From contig NZ_FOCI01000013.1 in assembly GCF_900110065.1 (NCBI RefSeq), positions 1 to 64,000 on the forward strand: a stretch of 64,000 bases of DNA, read 5' to 3'. Numbering within the stretch: the first letter of the stretch is position 1; each line of letters opens with the position of its first letter. Shown here piece by piece: positions 1 through 9,581 of the stretch. Source of the DNA: Loktanella fryxellensis. GTDB lineage: Bacteria; Pseudomonadota; Alphaproteobacteria; Rhodobacterales; Rhodobacteraceae. The position numbers were made by a program, and so were the translations under genes. Under the pieces are notes generated by a model. It saw only the letters and a program-made list of their open reading frames with translations. It searched no databases and was not told the origin of the DNA.

Positions 1-16
1 GGGGGCAGTTGCGAGG

Positions 17-724
17 TCAGCCGTGATTGCCGGCGTTCTGCAGGTGCGCGATGGACTGCCCCTGTGCCGCGCCCTTGCCTTGGGCGGCCCAGAGGAGGCC
101 ACGGCGCAGCATCTCTCGCGGGGTGCCGCTGGCGATGACGTCTGGCGCATGGCCCAGCGCGTTGTAATAGATGCGACCAAGGCCCCAGGCGCGGGTCCAC
201 GCGACGGGCATGTCCACCGGGCCGTTGGGGCTGTGATACCACGTGACGACGTCGGTCCGGGTGGTGGCGAGGACCCGGTTGGCGGGGTCGGTGTGCAGGT
301 AGTATTGCTCGGTCTCGACCTCGAAATCCGCCAGCCCCGCCACGAGGGGGTCGTCGCTGGTGATCGTCACGCGGTGGCGGATGCCGTCGCCGCCCGGATG
401 GGCGACCCAGTTCGCCCCGGTGATGAACTGCCACAGGGGATTGCCACGGAACGCATCGCACATGCCGCCGTGGCAGCCCGCAAGGCCGGTGCCGCGGGCG
501 ACCGCCTCCGACACATTGGTGGCGGCCTCGCGCGACAGGTCGGCCATGGTCCAGACCGGCACGATCAGGTCGAGCGTGGCCAGGTAGTCGGGATCGTCGA
601 AGGCGTCGAGGGTGTCGGTCACGTCGACCTGCAGCCCTTCGGCGGTCAGCATATCGTGGAACAGGGCGGCTGTGCGCTCCGGCTGGTGGCCGGGCCAGCC
701 GCCCCAGGTGATGAGGGCCTTCAT
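17..724 (-). CDS. ThuA-domain protein
   Basis: A 235-aa protein of the ThuA (trehalose-utilisation, glutamine amidotransferase-like fold) family. It starts MKALITWGGWPGHQPE and has the family's small-residue turn CHGG at residues 84-87, followed by a His-rich strand region and a C-terminal tail of low complexity. ThuA proteins are linked to sugar metabolism in rhizobia, but the substrate here cannot be read from sequence. The ATG at 724 is chosen because upstream codons in the same frame are low-complexity and overlap the next gene. It is the last gene of a leftward group after a DUF2937 gene 17 nt upstream. No signal peptide or membrane segment is seen, so it is probably cytoplasmic. Confidence 0.8.
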   Translation of the reverse strand: MKALITWGGWPGHQPERTAALFHDMLTAEGLQVDVTDTLDAFDDPDYLATLDLIVPVWTMADLSREAATNVSEAVARGTGLAGCHGGMCDAFRGNPLWQFITGANWVAHPGGDGIRHRVTITSDDPLVAGLADFEVETEQYYLHTDPANRVLATTRTDVVTWYHSPNGPVDMPVAWTRAWGLGRIYYNALGHAPDVIASGTPREMLRRGLLWAAQGKGAAQGQSIAHLQNAGNHG

Positions 725-741
725 GGGGTCAATCCTTCGTG

Positions 742-1341
742 TCAGGGGTGGCGGCGCACGCCGGCCAGGCGTGGGACCGGCGATGGGTTGGCCGTGATCG
801 CCGCAGCCACAACGGGTTCGCCCCGGTGTGGGGACCGGATCGGTCGGTGACGGGGCTGGACGCGGGCCGCAATGGCGCGGCGCAGGATCGCCCACAGCGC
901 GCGCAGCGCGCCCCAGCCCAGCACGAAGCCGACGCTGCCCGACAGGATACCCGCCACCGTCAGCGGCATGGCGGGCTGGAAGTCGGCCCACGTGGCGGCG
1001 AAGGTCGCGGGATCGCTGACCCGCAGCGGCATGGCGATGCGGGCCACGGGACCGGCGGCCCGCAGGGTGGCCAGATCGTCCGACAGCACCGCATGGCGGC
1101 GGAACGTGCGGCGCAGGTCCGCCTGCCGGTCACTGAGGAAGGCGGTGCCCGTCATCTCCTCCAACGCCTGATTGCGCGTCAGGCCGGACCGCAGGGCGGA
1201 GGCGTCGAAGTCGTCCACCACCATGCCCAGCGCATCCACTTGGCCCCCGAGCCGTTGCAGGTATTGCTGCGTGAACTCCGGGTATTGCGATGTGACCCCC
1301 GCCCCCGCGAGGCCCGCAGCCAAGGCCAGCGTGCGGATCAT
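742..1341 (-). CDS. DUF2937 family membrane protein
   Basis: A 199-aa protein matching the DUF2937 pattern: an N-terminal hydrophobic segment (MIRTLALAAGLAGAGV), then a helical periplasmic-looking middle region (QYPEFTQQYLQRLGGQ), and a second hydrophobic helix around residues 125-150. The function of the family is unknown. Its ATG overlaps the stop of the upstream peroxiredoxin gene (ATGA at 1338-1341), so the two are almost certainly translationally coupled. The C-terminal 40 residues are Arg/Pro-rich and probably cytoplasmic. Topology is inferred by eye; the family call rests on overall pattern. Confidence 0.7.
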   Translation of the reverse strand: MIRTLALAAGLAGAGVTSQYPEFTQQYLQRLGGQVDALGMVVDDFDASALRSGLTRNQALEEMTGTAFLSDRQADLRRTFRRHAVLSDDLATLRAAGPVARIAMPLRVSDPATFAATWADFQPAMPLTVAGILSGSVGFVLGWGALRALWAILRRAIAARVQPRHRPIRSPHRGEPVVAAAITANPSPVPRLAGVRRHP

Positions 1342-1919
1342 GCCGTCACCGGATCGTCGAGCCACGCGATCACACGGGCGGCGTCCTGATCGGGCGGGAA
1401 CACGGGATAGTGGACGCGGACGATCACGCCGTCGCGCAGGATCAGCGTGCAGCGCTTCAGCAAGGTCATGCCGTCCGCCTGAAAGGTCGGCAAATTCAGC
1501 GCACGGGCAAGCCGCAGGTCCGCGTCGGACAGCAGCGCGTACGGCAGGTGCAGACGGCCCGCCGCCTCGGCCTGCCAGTCGGTGGATTGCGTCGACAGGC
1601 CGAACAGATGCGCCACGCCCCGCGCCGCAAGGTCAGCCGCATGGTCGCGGTAGGCGCAGGATTGCGGCGTGCAGCCGCGCGCGCCCGGCGTGGCGTCCCA
1701 GCCATCCGGCAGCGGGCGGTCGGGCCGCCCGGTCATGGGATAGAGGTAGACCACCGCAAGACCCGGCAAGCTGGACAGGTCCACGTGGCGGCCATCGGTG
1801 GCGGGCAGCGGCACGGACGGCAGCGCAAGGCCGTCCAGATGGGCCGCGCCGCCGTCATCGACCGGCTGCGGCAAAGCCTGCCAGTCCACATGCGTCAGCG
1901 CGTGTTGTGTCAGCGACAT
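1338..1919 (-). CDS. PrxQ/BCP-like peroxiredoxin
   Basis: A 193-aa thioredoxin-fold peroxiredoxin of the AhpC/TSA superfamily. The segment around residues 81-88 reads RGCTPQSC. The four-residue spacing between C83 and C88 is the arrangement of peroxidatic and resolving cysteines in PrxQ/BCP enzymes, which reduce peroxides using thioredoxin-type donors. The usual position after YLYPMTG supports this. There is no signal peptide, so it is cytoplasmic. The start at 1919 (MSLTQHALTHVDW) is the first ATG that gives a compact domain; longer versions run into Arg-rich, non-family sequence. It sits 101 nt downstream of proS and overlaps DUF2937 by 4 nt. Confidence 0.8.
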   Translation of the reverse strand: MSLTQHALTHVDWQALPQPVDDGGAAHLDGLALPSVPLPATDGRHVDLSSLPGLAVVYLYPMTGRPDRPLPDGWDATPGARGCTPQSCAYRDHAADLAARGVAHLFGLSTQSTDWQAEAAGRLHLPYALLSDADLRLARALNLPTFQADGMTLLKRCTLILRDGVIVRVHYPVFPPDQDAARVIAWLDDPVTA

Positions 1920-2020
1920 TCTGTGCCTCGGACTGCTTCTTGTTTTGTGGCCACGATGCCGCAAACCGTGCCACGAGTCCATGCGGTTGCGCGGGACCGC
2001 CCCCGCGCAACCCGCAGCCG

Positions 2021-3358
2021 TCAGATGCCGTCGTAGACGGCCACAAGGCGCGCCACCGCGTCGGCGGGCGACACCTCGACGCTTTCGCCTGTGCGGCGCG
2101 AGGTCAGCTCGACCACGCCGGACTTCAGCCCGCGCGGGCCGACGGTGATCCGCCACGGCAGGCCGATCAGGTCCATCGTGCCGAACTTGGCCCCTGCCCG
2201 CTCGTCCCGGTCGTCGTACAGCGGATCGAGGCCCGCCTTGCGCAATTGCGCATAGAGGTCCTCGCAGGCGGCGTCCGTCTCGGCGTCGCCCTGACGCAGG
2301 TTGACGATGCCCGCGTGGAAGGGGGTGACGCCTTCCGGCCAGATAATGCCCTTGCCGTCGTGATGCGCCTCGATGATGGCACCCAGCAGGCGGGACACGC
2401 CGATGCCGTGCGACCCCATGTGGACGGCGGTGGGCTTGCCGTCGGGGCCCTGCACGGTGGCCCCCATCGCGTCGGAATACTTGGTGCCGAAGTAGAAGAT
2501 CTGCCCCACCTCAATCCCGCGCGCGGTGCGGCGGCGCGCCTCCGGCACCTCGGCGAAGACGGCCTCGTCGTGGGTTTCGTCGGTGCGGGCATAGCGGCTG
2601 GTGAACTCGGCCAGCACGGCGGCGCAGGCGGCCTTGTCATCGAAGTCGATGTCGCGGTCGCCGAATGTCAGATCGGTGATCTCGCTGTCGTAGAACACCT
2701 CGGACTCGCCGGTCTCGGCCAGCACGAGGAACTCGTGCGTATCCTCGCCGCCGATCGGGCCACTGTCCGCGCGCATCGGGATCGCCTGCAGCCCCATCCG
2801 CTCGTAGGTGCGCAGGTAGGTCACGAGGTGACGGTTATAGGAATGCAGCGCATCCTCGGCCGTCAGGTCGAAATTGTAGCCGTCCTTCATCAGGAACTCG
2901 CGCCCGCGCATGACGCCGAAGCGGGGCCGCGTCTCGTCGCGGAACTTCCACTGGATCTGGTACAGCGTCAGCGGCAGGTCCTTGTAGCTGGACACGTGGC
3001 TGCGGAAGATGTCGGTGACCAGCTCCTCCGCCGTCGGCGTGAACAGCATCTCGCGCCCGCCACGGTCCTTGATGCGCAGCATCTCGTCGCCGTAGGCGTC
3101 GTAGCGCCCGCTTTCGCGCCACAGGTCGGCGGACTGGATCGTGGGCATCAGCATGGCAAGGTGGCCTGCGCGGGCCTGTTCCTCGTGCACGATGCGGCTC
3201 AGCCGCTCCAGCACCTTGTAGCCCATGGGCAGCCAGGAATATATGCCGGCGCTGGCCTGCTTGATCAGGCCTGCCTGCAGCATCAGGCGGTGGCTGACGA
3301 TCTGCGCCTCGCGCGGGGTTTCCTTGAGCACGGGGAGGAAGTAGCGCGACATCCGCAT
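2021..3358 (-). CDS. proS: proline--tRNA ligase (ProRS)
   Basis: A 445-aa class II aminoacyl-tRNA synthetase that charges tRNA-Pro. It begins [15 protein letters not shown], typical of ProRS. Motif 2 ([18 protein letters not shown]) lies near residues 138-154 and the [10 protein letters not shown] motif 3 near the middle. The C-terminal anticodon-binding domain runs to the end. At 445 aa it is the short alphaproteobacterial form, without the roughly 180-aa editing insertion (INS) of E. coli ProRS, so in cis Ala-tRNA editing is not expected. Either of two ATGs (3358, 3352) could serve; the first is preferred by family pattern. It is divergent from the AI-2E permease gene across 153 nt. Confidence 0.95.
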   Translation of the reverse strand: MRMSRYFLPVLKETPREAQIVSHRLMLQAGLIKQASAGIYSWLPMGYKVLERLSRIVHEEQARAGHLAMLMPTIQSADLWRESGRYDAYGDEMLRIKDRGGREMLFTPTAEELVTDIFRSHVSSYKDLPLTLYQIQWKFRDETRPRFGVMRGREFLMKDGYNFDLTAEDALHSYNRHLVTYLRTYERMGLQAIPMRADSGPIGGEDTHEFLVLAETGESEVFYDSEITDLTFGDRDIDFDDKAACAAVLAEFTSRYARTDETHDEAVFAEVPEARRRTARGIEVGQIFYFGTKYSDAMGATVQGPDGKPTAVHMGSHGIGVSRLLGAIIEAHHDGKGIIWPEGVTPFHAGIVNLRQGDAETDAACEDLYAQLRKAGLDPLYDDRDERAGAKFGTMDLIGLPWRITVGPRGLKSGVVELTSRRTGESVEVSPADAVARLVAVYDGI

Positions 3359-3511
3359 GGGTGTTGACCTATCGTTATGCAATCCGCGCCGTTCTAGTGG
3401 GCGGCCCTGCGCCACGCAAGCGGACATGGGTGCGCGTGTGGTACCCGACCCTTGCCCAAGCTGCGGCAACAGGTCATCTAGAGGCAGCAGGACAGCAACG
3501 GACCCACGCCC

Positions 3512-4564
3512 ATGACCACCCGCCAACAAACGGTTTACTGGGGGATCGCCACGGCGGTCTTTCTGCTGCTGCTCTATGGGCTGGGCAACGTCATCATGCC
3601 GTTCCTGCTGGGGGGTGCCATCGCCTATGTGCTGGACCCGGTCGCGGACCGGCTGCAGCGGCTCGGCCTCAGCCGCGCGCTGTCGGTCGCGATCATCGCG
3701 CTGGTGGCGTTGCTGATCTTCGTGCTTCTGGTGCTGCTGGTGATCCCGACGCTGATCTCGCAGGCGTCACAGCTGATCGCCACGGCGCCCGCCCTGCTCG
3801 ATCAGTTGCAGGAATGGCTGACCGCCCGCTTCCCCGACATCCTCGACGAAGGCTCGACGATCCGCACCCAGCTCGACAACATCGGCACGATGATCCAGTC
3901 CCGCGGCGGAGAGGTGCTGAACACGCTCCTGTCCTCCGCCCTCGGCCTCGTGAACGTGGCGGTCCTGCTGGTGATCGTGCCGGTCGTGGCGATCTACCTG
4001 CTGCTGGACTGGGACCGCATGACGGGCCGCATCGACGCACTGCTGCCGCGCGACCACGTCCACACGATCCGCGACCTGTCGCGGCAGATCGACCAGACGC
4101 TGGCCAGCTTCATCCGGGGTCAGGGCCTCGTGTGCCTGATCCTCGGCGTCTATTACGCGGCGGGCATGGCGCTCATTGGCCTGAACTTCGGCCTCGTCGT
4201 GGGGGCCGTGGCCGGGGCGCTGACCTTCATTCCCTATGTCGGCGCGATCGTGGGCGGCGGGCTGGCGATCGGTCTGGCGCTGTTCCAGTTCTGGGGCGAC
4301 TGGCCGTGGATCATCGCGGTCTATGCGATCTTCCAGTCGGGCCAGTTCGTCGAAGGCAACATCCTGACGCCCAAGCTGGTGGGTGACAGCGTCGGCCTGC
4401 ATCCGGTGTGGCTGTTGTTCGCGCTGTCGGTGTTCGGCTCGCTCTTCGGCTTCGTGGGGCTGCTGGTCGCGGTGCCGGTGGCCGCCATCATCGGCGTGCT
4501 GATGCGCTTCGCGCTCGACCGCTACCGGGCCAGCCCGCTCTATCGCGGCACGATCGACGACTAG
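3512..4564 (+). CDS. AI-2E family transporter (UPF0118 permease)
   Basis: A 350-aa polytopic membrane protein of the AI-2E/PerM superfamily. Hydrophobic helices occur near residues 10-45 (in two parts), 60-85, 150-170 and as a dense C-terminal cluster from about 205 to 335. A hydrophilic segment of about 65 residues near 88-150 is typical of the family. Members have been linked to autoinducer-2 export or to Na+/H+ exchange, so the substrate is uncertain. It is the first gene of a rightward group: the hdaA-like gene follows after 3 nt, so they are probably cotranscribed. The first codon (ATG, 3512) opens a typical N-terminal tail [11 protein letters not shown]. Confidence 0.85.
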   Translation: MTTRQQTVYWGIATAVFLLLLYGLGNVIMPFLLGGAIAYVLDPVADRLQRLGLSRALSVAIIALVALLIFVLLVLLVIPTLISQASQLIATAPALLDQLQEWLTARFPDILDEGSTIRTQLDNIGTMIQSRGGEVLNTLLSSALGLVNVAVLLVIVPVVAIYLLLDWDRMTGRIDALLPRDHVHTIRDLSRQIDQTLASFIRGQGLVCLILGVYYAAGMALIGLNFGLVVGAVAGALTFIPYVGAIVGGGLAIGLALFQFWGDWPWIIAVYAIFQSGQFVEGNILTPKLVGDSVGLHPVWLLFALSVFGSLFGFVGLLVAVPVAAIIGVLMRFALDRYRASPLYRGTIDD

Positions 4565-4567
4565 GGC

Positions 4568-5224
4568 ATGGCGCAGCAACTGATCTTCGACTGGCCGGTC
4601 GGCGTCGCATTGGGGGCGGGCGATTTCTTCGTCTCTGATGCCAACCGCGCCGCCTATGGGATGCTGGCGGCACCAGAGGTGTGGCCGCAATCGCGGCTGG
4701 TGCTGACCGGACCGGAAGGGTCCGGCAAAAGCCATCTGGCCCGCGTCTTTGCCGCCCGCAGCGCCGCGCAGGTCTTGTCGGCCACCGCCCTGCCGCCGGA
4801 CCTGCATCCTGACACGGCCACGGTGATCGAGGATGCGGACCGCCTGCCGCAGGCGTCGGAGGAGGCGCTGTTCCACCTGCACAACCATCTGGCATCCCAT
4901 CGTCTGCCGCTGCTGCTGACCGCCCGGACACCGCCCGCCCGCTGGCCCCTGCGCCTGCCCGATCTGGTCAGCCGTATGCAGGCCGCGACACCCATCGCCA
5001 TCACGGCCCCCGACGATGCCCTGCTGACCGCCTTGTTGATGAAGCTGTTCGCCGACCGTCAGATCATGCCCCAGCCCAGCGTAATCGCATATCTGGTGCA
5101 GCGCATCGAGAGGTCCTTCGTGGGGGCCCAGCGCATCGTCGCGGCGCTGGATGCGGCGGCGCTGCGCGACCAGCGCCCGGTCACCGTGCGGCTGGCCGCT
5201 GCGGTGTTGGACGCCGCCGCATGA
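4568..5224 (+). CDS. hdaA: HdaA-like DnaA-homologous AAA+ protein
   Basis: A 218-aa DnaA/Hda-family protein. Residues 3-8 (QQLIFD) resemble the Hda sliding-clamp-binding motif. A P-loop GPEGSGKS lies at residues 48-55, a degenerate Walker B (VIEDAD) follows, and there is an AAA+ lid at the C-terminus. It lacks the DnaA DNA-binding domain IV. In alphaproteobacteria HdaA with the beta clamp stimulates DnaA-ATP hydrolysis and prevents over-initiation; that role is inferred from family and from its position just before ppk1, an order I recall from other Rhodobacterales. It is 3 nt downstream of the permease gene and 25 nt upstream of the ppk1 start. Confidence 0.8.
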   Translation: MAQQLIFDWPVGVALGAGDFFVSDANRAAYGMLAAPEVWPQSRLVLTGPEGSGKSHLARVFAARSAAQVLSATALPPDLHPDTATVIEDADRLPQASEEALFHLHNHLASHRLPLLLTARTPPARWPLRLPDLVSRMQAATPIAITAPDDALLTALLMKLFADRQIMPQPSVIAYLVQRIERSFVGAQRIVAALDAAALRDQRPVTVRLAAAVLDAAA

Positions 5225-5249
5225 CGACCCGGACTGTCACGAAACTGCC

Positions 5250-7439
5250 ATGAAGAAAGCGCACAACACGCCCATGATGAATGCTGACTTTCTGGAACAC
5301 GGCGCCTCTGCCCCGGTGACGCTCGACATCGACCTCGCCTCTGCCGACCGCTTCGTGAACCGCGAACTGTCGTGGATCGGTTTCAACATGCGCGTGCTGG
5401 AAGAGGCCGAGAACGTCCGCGTGCCGCTGCTGGAACGTCTGCGCTTCCTGTCGATCTCGGCCACCAACCTCGACGAATTCTACACCGTCCGCGTCGCGGG
5501 CCTGCGCGAGCTTGCGAATGCGGGCAACACGACGCAAGGCCTCGACGGTCGCACGCCTGCGGAACAGCTGCTTTTGATCGATGCGCGCGCGCGCGAGCTG
5601 ATGGACCGCCAGCAGGCCGTGTTCCGGATGCTGACGACCGAGATGGAGGCGGTGGGCATCGCCATCCTGCACCGCGATGCGCTGACCGAGGCGGACGTGG
5701 CGTTCCTTGGTGATTTCTTTCTCGAACAGGTGTTCCCGATCCTGTCGCCGCTGGCGATCGACCCGGCGCACCCGTTCCCGTTCCTGCCGAACGAAGGCTT
5801 CGCGCTGGCGCTGCAACTGGAACGCGGCAGCGACAAGCGGGTGCTGCGCGCCCTGCTGCCGGTGCCCGCGCAGATCCGCCGCTTCATCGCGCTGCCCGGC
5901 GACGGCCACCGGTTCCTTGCGCTGGAACAGCTGCTTCTGCTCTTCGTGAACCGCCTCTATCCCGGCTACAAGGTCAAGGGCGACTGCGCCTTCAAGGTGC
6001 TGCGCGACAGCGATCTGGAGCTCGAGGACGAGGCCGAGGATCTGGTGCGCGAGTTCGAGACCGCCCTGAAGCGCCGCCGTCGCGGCGAAGTGGTGCGGCT
6101 GAAGATCTCCGACAATGCCCCCGGTGCGCTGCGCACGATGATCATGCAGGAACTGCACGTCACCGAGGAAGAGGTGGTGAACGTCGCGGGCATGATCGGC
6201 ATTTCGGACCTGTCCGAACTGGTGCTGGACGCCCGTCCCGACCTGCTGTGGCCCAGTTTCACGCCGCGCATCCCGGAACGGGTGCAGGACCACGACGGCG
6301 ACATGTTCGCCGCGATCCGGCAAAAGGACATGCTGCTGCATCACCCCTACGAGACGTTCGACATGGTGATCCGGTTCCTGACGCAGGCGGCGCGCGATCC
6401 CGATGTCGTGGCGATCAAGCAGACGCTGTACCGCACGTCGAAGAAATCCCCCATCGTCGAGGCGCTGTGCGAGGCGGCAGAAGACGGCAAGTCGGTCACG
6501 GCACTGGTCGAGCTGAAGGCCCGTTTCGACGAGGCTGCCAACATCCGCCAGTCCCGCCGTCTCGAGCGGTCCGGCGCGCACGTGGTCTACGGATTCCTGA
6601 ACTACAAGACACACGCCAAGATCAGCACCGTCGTGCGACGCGAGGGCGAGAAGCTGGTGACCTACACCCATTTCGGGACCGGCAACTATCACCCGATCAC
6701 GGCGCGGATCTATACCGACGTGTCGCTGTTCACCTGCGACGCGGGTCTGGGCCGCGATGCGACCAAGGTGTTTAACTACCTGTCCGGATATGCCCAACCC
6801 GACGGGTTGGAAAACCTTGCGATTTCGCCGATCTCGCTCAAGGATCGCCTGATCGAGATGATCGCGGCAGAGGCAGAGAACGCCCGCAACGGCAAACCGG
6901 CGGTGATCTGGGCCAAGATGAACAGCCTGATCGAAAAGGACGTGATCGACGGGCTCTATGCCGCGAGCCAGGCAGGCGTGAAGATCGACCTTGTCATCCG
7001 CGGCATCTGCGGCCTGCGTCCCAATGTGGCGGGCCTGTCCGAGAACATCCGCGTGAAATCCATCGTGGGCCGTTTCCTGGAACACAGCCGCATCGTCTGC
7101 TTCGGCAACGGCAGCGGCCTGCCCGGCAAGAAGGCCCGGGTGTTCATCAGTTCCGCCGACTGGATGAGCCGCAACCTGAACCGCCGGGTCGAGACGCTGG
7201 TCGAGATCACCAACGGCACCGTCAAGGCGCAGATCGTCAGCCAGATCATGGCCGCCAACATGGCCGACGTGGCGCAAAGCTGGATCATGCAGGCGGACGG
7301 CAGTTTCGTCCGCGCGACGTGGCCCGACGGGGAGTTCGCGTTCAACTGCCACCGCTTCTTCATGGAAAATCCGTCCCTGTCGGGTCGCGGGTCCGCCGGT
7401 GCGGCGGATGTGCCGCAACTGACCCATACGGGCGACTGA
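5250..7439 (+). CDS. ppk1: polyphosphate kinase 1
   Basis: A PPK1 of 729 aa from the ATG at 5250 (or 721 aa from 5274). It reversibly transfers the gamma phosphate of ATP to polyphosphate. The four-domain layout is clear: N domain with FVNRELSWIGFN and SISATNLDEF, a head domain, and two phospholipase-D-like C domains. The catalytic His lies in YKTHAKIS near residue 455, in the first C domain. ATP-contacting Arg/Asn residues occur in RNLNRRVETLVEI near the end. Neither start has a strong ribosome site, and GAAGAAAG lies before the second. Together with ppx 77 nt downstream it forms a polyphosphate synthesis/degradation pair. Confidence 0.95.
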   Translation: MKKAHNTPMMNADFLEHGASAPVTLDIDLASADRFVNRELSWIGFNMRVLEEAENVRVPLLERLRFLSISATNLDEFYTVRVAGLRELANAGNTTQGLDGRTPAEQLLLIDARARELMDRQQAVFRMLTTEMEAVGIAILHRDALTEADVAFLGDFFLEQVFPILSPLAIDPAHPFPFLPNEGFALALQLERGSDKRVLRALLPVPAQIRRFIALPGDGHRFLALEQLLLLFVNRLYPGYKVKGDCAFKVLRDSDLELEDEAEDLVREFETALKRRRRGEVVRLKISDNAPGALRTMIMQELHVTEEEVVNVAGMIGISDLSELVLDARPDLLWPSFTPRIPERVQDHDGDMFAAIRQKDMLLHHPYETFDMVIRFLTQAARDPDVVAIKQTLYRTSKKSPIVEALCEAAEDGKSVTALVELKARFDEAANIRQSRRLERSGAHVVYGFLNYKTHAKISTVVRREGEKLVTYTHFGTGNYHPITARIYTDVSLFTCDAGLGRDATKVFNYLSGYAQPDGLENLAISPISLKDRLIEMIAAEAENARNGKPAVIWAKMNSLIEKDVIDGLYAASQAGVKIDLVIRGICGLRPNVAGLSENIRVKSIVGRFLEHSRIVCFGNGSGLPGKKARVFISSADWMSRNLNRRVETLVEITNGTVKAQIVSQIMAANMADVAQSWIMQADGSFVRATWPDGEFAFNCHRFFMENPSLSGRGSAGAADVPQLTHTGD

Positions 7440-7516
7440 ACGCGGGCCCGCGCCGTTGACAGCGGCGCGCGCTGTGTCACATGGTGGTCCACTGCAACGA
7501 CCGGGACGCACCATCC

Positions 7517-9064
7517 ATGACAGAGAGCCCAGCCACCGAGACGATCGACTGGGGCCCGTTCGGTCGCCCGCTGTTCAATGACGAGCTGACGCAAAGCCTG
7601 GGACGTGTGGGCGTCGTCGACGTGGGGTCGAACTCGGTCCGTCTGGTGGTCTTCGATGGCGCGGCCCGCAGCCCCGCCTATTTCTACAACGAAAAGATCA
7701 TGTGCGCGCTGGGGGCCGGCCTGTCCGAGACGGGCAAGCTGAACCCGCAGGGCCGCATCCGGGCGCTGTCGGCGATCCGGCGTTTTGCCGCCCTTGCACG
7801 TGGCATGGGCATCGCCCCGCTGACCGCAGTGGCGACGGCGGCGGTGCGGGAGGCCAGCGATGGTGCCGATTTCCGCGCCGAGGTGGAACGCGAGACGGGT
7901 ATCAAGCTGTGGGTCATCGACGGCGAGGAGGAAGCCCGCCTGTCCGCGCAAGGCGTCTTGCTGGGCTGGCCCGGCAGTTACGGCATGGTCTGCGACATCG
8001 GCGGGTCCAGCATGGAGCTGGCCGATCTGATGGATGGCCGCGTCGGACGACGCGTGACTTCGCCCCTCGGGCCGCTGAAACTGCGCGAGGTGAAGGGCGG
8101 CAAGAAGGAACTGAAATCCCACATCAAGGGCATCATCGCCGACCTACACGACCAGATGAAGAACGAGACGGGCATGCGCCTGTTTCTGGTCGGCGGATCG
8201 TGGCGGGCCATCGCGCGCGTCGACATGGAACGCAGCGCCTATCCGCTGACCGTCCTGCACGAATACCGCATGACCGCGCGCGGCATCGGCGAGACGGCGA
8301 AATACATCGCCGACAGCGACCTGCAGGAGTTGCGCAGCCGCTGCGGCATCTCCGACAGCCGCATGTCGCTGGTGCCGCTGGCGGTGCTCGTGCTCAAGGA
8401 ACTGGTGCGCGTGTTCAAGCCAAAGGACATCACCGTATCCTCTTACGGCATCCGCGAAGGGATGCTCTACGAACAGATGCCGCGCAGTCTGCGCGAACGC
8501 GATCCTCTGATCGAGGCGTGCCGCTTTGCCGAGGCGAAGGACGCCCGCCTGCCCGGCTTCGGACGCCTGCTGTATGATTTCGTCAAACCGCTGTTCCCGC
8601 GCGCCAACTGGCAGCGTCTGCGGATCATCAAGGCGGCCTGCCTGCTGCATGACGTCAGCTGGCGCGCGCACCCCGATTACCGCGCCGAAGTCACCTTCGA
8701 CAACGCCACGCGGGCCAATCTGGGCGGCCTGAAGCACGCCGAGCGGGTGCAGCTGGGGCTGGCGCTGATGAAGCGCTATTCCACCAAGGTGCCGGACGGG
8801 CGCTTCGACGCCCTGTTCGCCATGCTGACGCCCGAACAGATGAAGGAAGCCGACATCTTGGGCCGCGCCATGCGGTTCGGCGCGATGCTCTGGCTCGACG
8901 GCGATACCCCGCCGGGCGAGATCAAGTGGAACGCCCGCACGCGCCATCTGGTGCTGACGCTGGTGGATGGGGCGCGGCCGCTGTATGGCGAGGTGGCCGA
9001 GGCGCGGCTTGCCTCGCTTGCACAGGCCCTGAATGCGACGTTCGAGGTGCGGTTCAAGGGATGA
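7517..9064 (+). CDS. ppx: exopolyphosphatase (Ppx/GppA family)
   Basis: A 515-aa Ppx/GppA phosphatase, cutting terminal phosphate from polyphosphate and possibly acting on pppGpp. The actin-like ATPase fold shows VVDVGSNSVRLVVF as phosphate loop 1, a GEEEARL segment, and CDIGGSSMEL as phosphate loop 2. The C-terminal half has the HD-type helical region with LLHDVSWRAHPDYR. The start MTESPATETIDWGPFG at 7517 is preferred over an in-frame start 36 nt earlier because it begins within the expected pre-domain tail. A TTGACA hexamer at about 7455 could be a separate promoter. The pairing with ppk1 supports the polyphosphate role. Confidence 0.93.
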   Translation: MTESPATETIDWGPFGRPLFNDELTQSLGRVGVVDVGSNSVRLVVFDGAARSPAYFYNEKIMCALGAGLSETGKLNPQGRIRALSAIRRFAALARGMGIAPLTAVATAAVREASDGADFRAEVERETGIKLWVIDGEEEARLSAQGVLLGWPGSYGMVCDIGGSSMELADLMDGRVGRRVTSPLGPLKLREVKGGKKELKSHIKGIIADLHDQMKNETGMRLFLVGGSWRAIARVDMERSAYPLTVLHEYRMTARGIGETAKYIADSDLQELRSRCGISDSRMSLVPLAVLVLKELVRVFKPKDITVSSYGIREGMLYEQMPRSLRERDPLIEACRFAEAKDARLPGFGRLLYDFVKPLFPRANWQRLRIIKAACLLHDVSWRAHPDYRAEVTFDNATRANLGGLKHAERVQLGLALMKRYSTKVPDGRFDALFAMLTPEQMKEADILGRAMRFGAMLWLDGDTPPGEIKWNARTRHLVLTLVDGARPLYGEVAEARLASLAQALNATFEVRFKG

Positions 9065-9074
9065 CCCTGCGGCG

Positions 9075-9503
9075 CTACAGGTCGAACTCCGGCGCCGGGG
9101 CCGCATCGCGCGGTTGCGGCACGAAGCGGGGCGCATCCGGGCTGCGGCGCATCAGGATGTCGCCGTTCGGCAGCAGAACCGGGGCGTCGTAATTTCCGAT
9201 ATCGTCGATCTGCGCCATGATCTGCGCCAGCGCCGGCCCCATTTCCTGACCCAGCAGCCGCATCGCGGGGGCGACATCACCTGCGAAATTCTCCAGCTCG
9301 CGCAGGGCGGGCTCCGCTTCGCTCAGCAGACCGCGCAGCAGCAGGCGCGCGCCCTCTTCCATCAGGTTGCGCCCGATACCGGGTTCATCGCCGGGCGCGG
9401 CGTCCGGCAGAGACGGGTCCACCTCCTGCGGCGGATCGGACAGCTGCGCCATGACGGGTGCTGCGGTCAGTGCGATCAGGCTGGCGAGGATGAGATGTTT
9501 CAT
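9075..9503 (-). CDS. exported conserved hypothetical protein
   Basis: A 142-aa secreted or periplasmic protein. Residues 1-19 (MKHLILASLIALTAAPVMA) are a classic signal peptide with cleavage after AMA/AQ. The mature part is acidic and helical (RNLMEEGARLLLRGLLSE) and ends in a Pro-rich tail. Similar proteins in Rhodobacterales are often labelled 'AAA+ family ATPase', but no P-loop or Walker motif is present here, so I reject that name. It converges on ppx with a 10-nt gap and no obvious terminator hairpin. Function is unknown. Confidence 0.7.
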   Translation of the reverse strand: MKHLILASLIALTAAPVMAQLSDPPQEVDPSLPDAAPGDEPGIGRNLMEEGARLLLRGLLSEAEPALRELENFAGDVAPAMRLLGQEMGPALAQIMAQIDDIGNYDAPVLLPNGDILMRRSPDAPRFVPQPRDAAPAPEFDL

Positions 9504-9581
9504 GCCTTGCGATGTAGGGTCGCACCATCTCCCTGCCAAGGGACGCGGACATCCACCGGCCATCGCCCGCGCAGTGGCCGC

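Noticed and set aside
1172-3367. A 731-codon open frame on the plus strand opposite proS and its neighbours
   Set aside because: It is antisense to clear homologues, rich in Arg/Ala/Gly/His with no recognisable domain, as expected for the opposite strand of GC-rich genes.
5181-7514. A 777-codon leftward frame opposite ppk1
   Set aside because: Shadow of ppk1; composition (Arg, His, Asp, Gln-rich) and lack of domains show it is not a gene.
9075-9503. AAA+ ATPase label for the exported small protein
   Set aside because: No P-loop, Walker B or AAA+ features; it is a secreted 142-aa protein.
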